15,285 nucleotides of DNA, taken from assembly GCA_030628905.1 (NCBI GenBank), contig DAOVQB010000102.1, forward strand, positions 1 to 15,285, read 5' to 3'. The stretch comes from DAOVQB01 sp023128935. GTDB lineage: Bacteria; Eisenbacteria; RBG-16-71-46; CAIMUX01; WJJG01. Below the pieces are notes generated by a model. The model was not told the DNA's origin. It saw only the letters and a program-made list of their open reading frames with translations, and ran no database searches. Below are positions 14,633 through 15,285 of the stretch, piece by piece (within the stretch, counting starts at the first letter, position 1; each line of letters starts with the position of its first letter). The translations under genes were made by a program, and so were the position numbers.

Positions 14633-15269
14633 TTTCCTGAGGCTCTCCTGGCTGGTCCTTGTCTGTGCGTTCGTATTCGGACTGCTGCTCGCAACTGTCT
14701 ACGGCAGCTGGCAGCCGCGGATCGAAGAGAACGCACGGAAGAAGCTGCAGCGCGGAATCCGCTCCATTCTTGCGGATGCCGACTCCATTCTGACCGACAC
14801 GTTGCTCGTGGACGCCGGCCAAACGCAGGAATCGGCCATCATCTACCAAGGCTTGAGCAAGAATGGAACCCCGGTTGGGTATGTCTTCACCGCCAAGGGC
14901 ACGGGTTTCCAGGATCGGATTGAGCTACTGGTCGGTGTTGGACCGGAACTCAAGACGTACCGCGGGATTTCCGTCCTGTTTGCAGCCGAGACACCAGGAT
15001 TCGGTGATGCCATCCGTGACTCGGCCATCTTCAAGTGCCAATTCGTGGGCGCACCTATGAGTCCACCACTGACCGTTATCAAGGCAGGCGATCGAAACAA
15101 GACCGATGACGCCGAGATCGTCTCAATCACCGGGGCAACTATCACCTCGGAGGCCGTAACGAAGATCATCAATCAGCGCTGGAAGCTGTTGGGCAATCAG
15201 ATGCGTCAAGGAGCTGCGGGCAGTCCTGAACGGCTCAATCCCTCCGGAACATATGAAGGAGATCTGTGA
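14625..15269 (+). CDS. rnfG: Rnf complex subunit RnfG (flavinylated)
   Basis: The 214-residue protein has one N-terminal transmembrane helix (about 8-27) and an extracytoplasmic FMN-binding domain. The flavinylation site is SITGAT (167-172), with FMN expected on Thr172 through a phosphoester bond made by ApbE. GYVFTAKGTGFQDRIELLVGV is split over 85-105, and the ETPGFGDAI motif (122-130) is typical of RnfG/NqrC. GGAGGG (14611-14616) is well placed for ATG 14625, which overlaps the end of rnfD. The gene ends at 15269, where TGA shares its A with the next ATG. Confidence 0.93.
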   Translation: MRNFLRLSWLVLVCAFVFGLLLATVYGSWQPRIEENARKKLQRGIRSILADADSILTDTLLVDAGQTQESAIIYQGLSKNGTPVGYVFTAKGTGFQDRIELLVGVGPELKTYRGISVLFAAETPGFGDAIRDSAIFKCQFVGAPMSPPLTVIKAGDRNKTDDAEIVSITGATITSEAVTKIINQRWKLLGNQMRQGAAGSPERLNPSGTYEGDL

Positions 15270-15285
15270 TGATTCTTCCCAGAAG
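15269..15285 (+). CDS. rnfE: Start of the next rnf gene, probably rnfE (partial)
   Basis: An ATG at 15269 overlaps the rnfG stop (ATGA), with AGGAG (15257-15261) just upstream. Only MILPR is visible before the window ends, so identity rests on the usual rnfC-D-G-E order and on the coupling to rnfG. It would be a small integral membrane subunit if that order holds. Confidence 0.5.

Overview
The window is about 15.3 kb of moderately GC-rich bacterial DNA with ten recognisable protein genes, one of them broken, and the first few codons of another. I see no tRNA, rRNA, CRISPR array, transposase or phage gene. Two secreted proteins end in a FlgD/Por-type C-terminal Ig-like domain (NPF/NPM entry, GRxIRVL or GQVVRTL strand, G..W.GRDA turn, SG.YY/SGVYF), and one also has paired-cysteine repeats ending in SCDPNPC. 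To my knowledge this combination is typical of candidate phyla around the FCB group, such as Eisenbacteria or Latescibacteria, so I infer an uncultured member of such a lineage. This is an inference from protein style, not from a marker gene.

Layout. 1-315: intergenic with one strong hairpin. 316-2049 (+): a carbon-nitrogen hydrolase with an N-terminal membrane segment, then an MntA-HepT type toxin-antitoxin pair in which the MntA nucleotidyltransferase antitoxin is intact and the HepT toxin is broken by a frameshift and an in-frame TGA. 2301-3491 (+): a secreted cysteine-repeat protein with its own sigma70-like promoter. 3627-6503 (-): a large secreted clan CD (C13/legumain-like) cysteine peptidase with accessory domains, convergent with the previous gene and preceded by an extended -10 promoter. 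6739-9283 (+): an M29-type metallopeptidase-like protein and a membrane-anchored protein of unknown function. 9448-10203 (-): Hsp33 (hslO), starting at TTG. 10396-15285 (+): apbE followed by rnfC-rnfD-rnfG and the start of the next gene, probably rnfE.

How the genes work together. The right-hand third is a coherent unit. Rnf is a membrane complex that couples ferredoxin:NAD+ electron transfer to ion translocation. RnfD and RnfG carry covalently bound FMN, and ApbE is the flavin transferase that attaches it. Tight spacing and short overlaps (rnfD/rnfG 8 bp, rnfG/next gene 1 bp) indicate co-transcription of the rnf genes. The left part is accessory: secreted proteins and a decaying toxin-antitoxin locus.

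The most unusual feature is the number of short direct tandem repeats at gene borders: 25 bp x2 at 1330-1392, 14 bp x5 at 3544-3613, 17 bp x3 at 6520-6570, 17 bp x4 at 9281-9348 and about 37-40 bp x2 at 11750-11826. There is also a 54 bp x2 duplication inside the apbE reading frame, within an in-frame insert that normal ApbE proteins lack.
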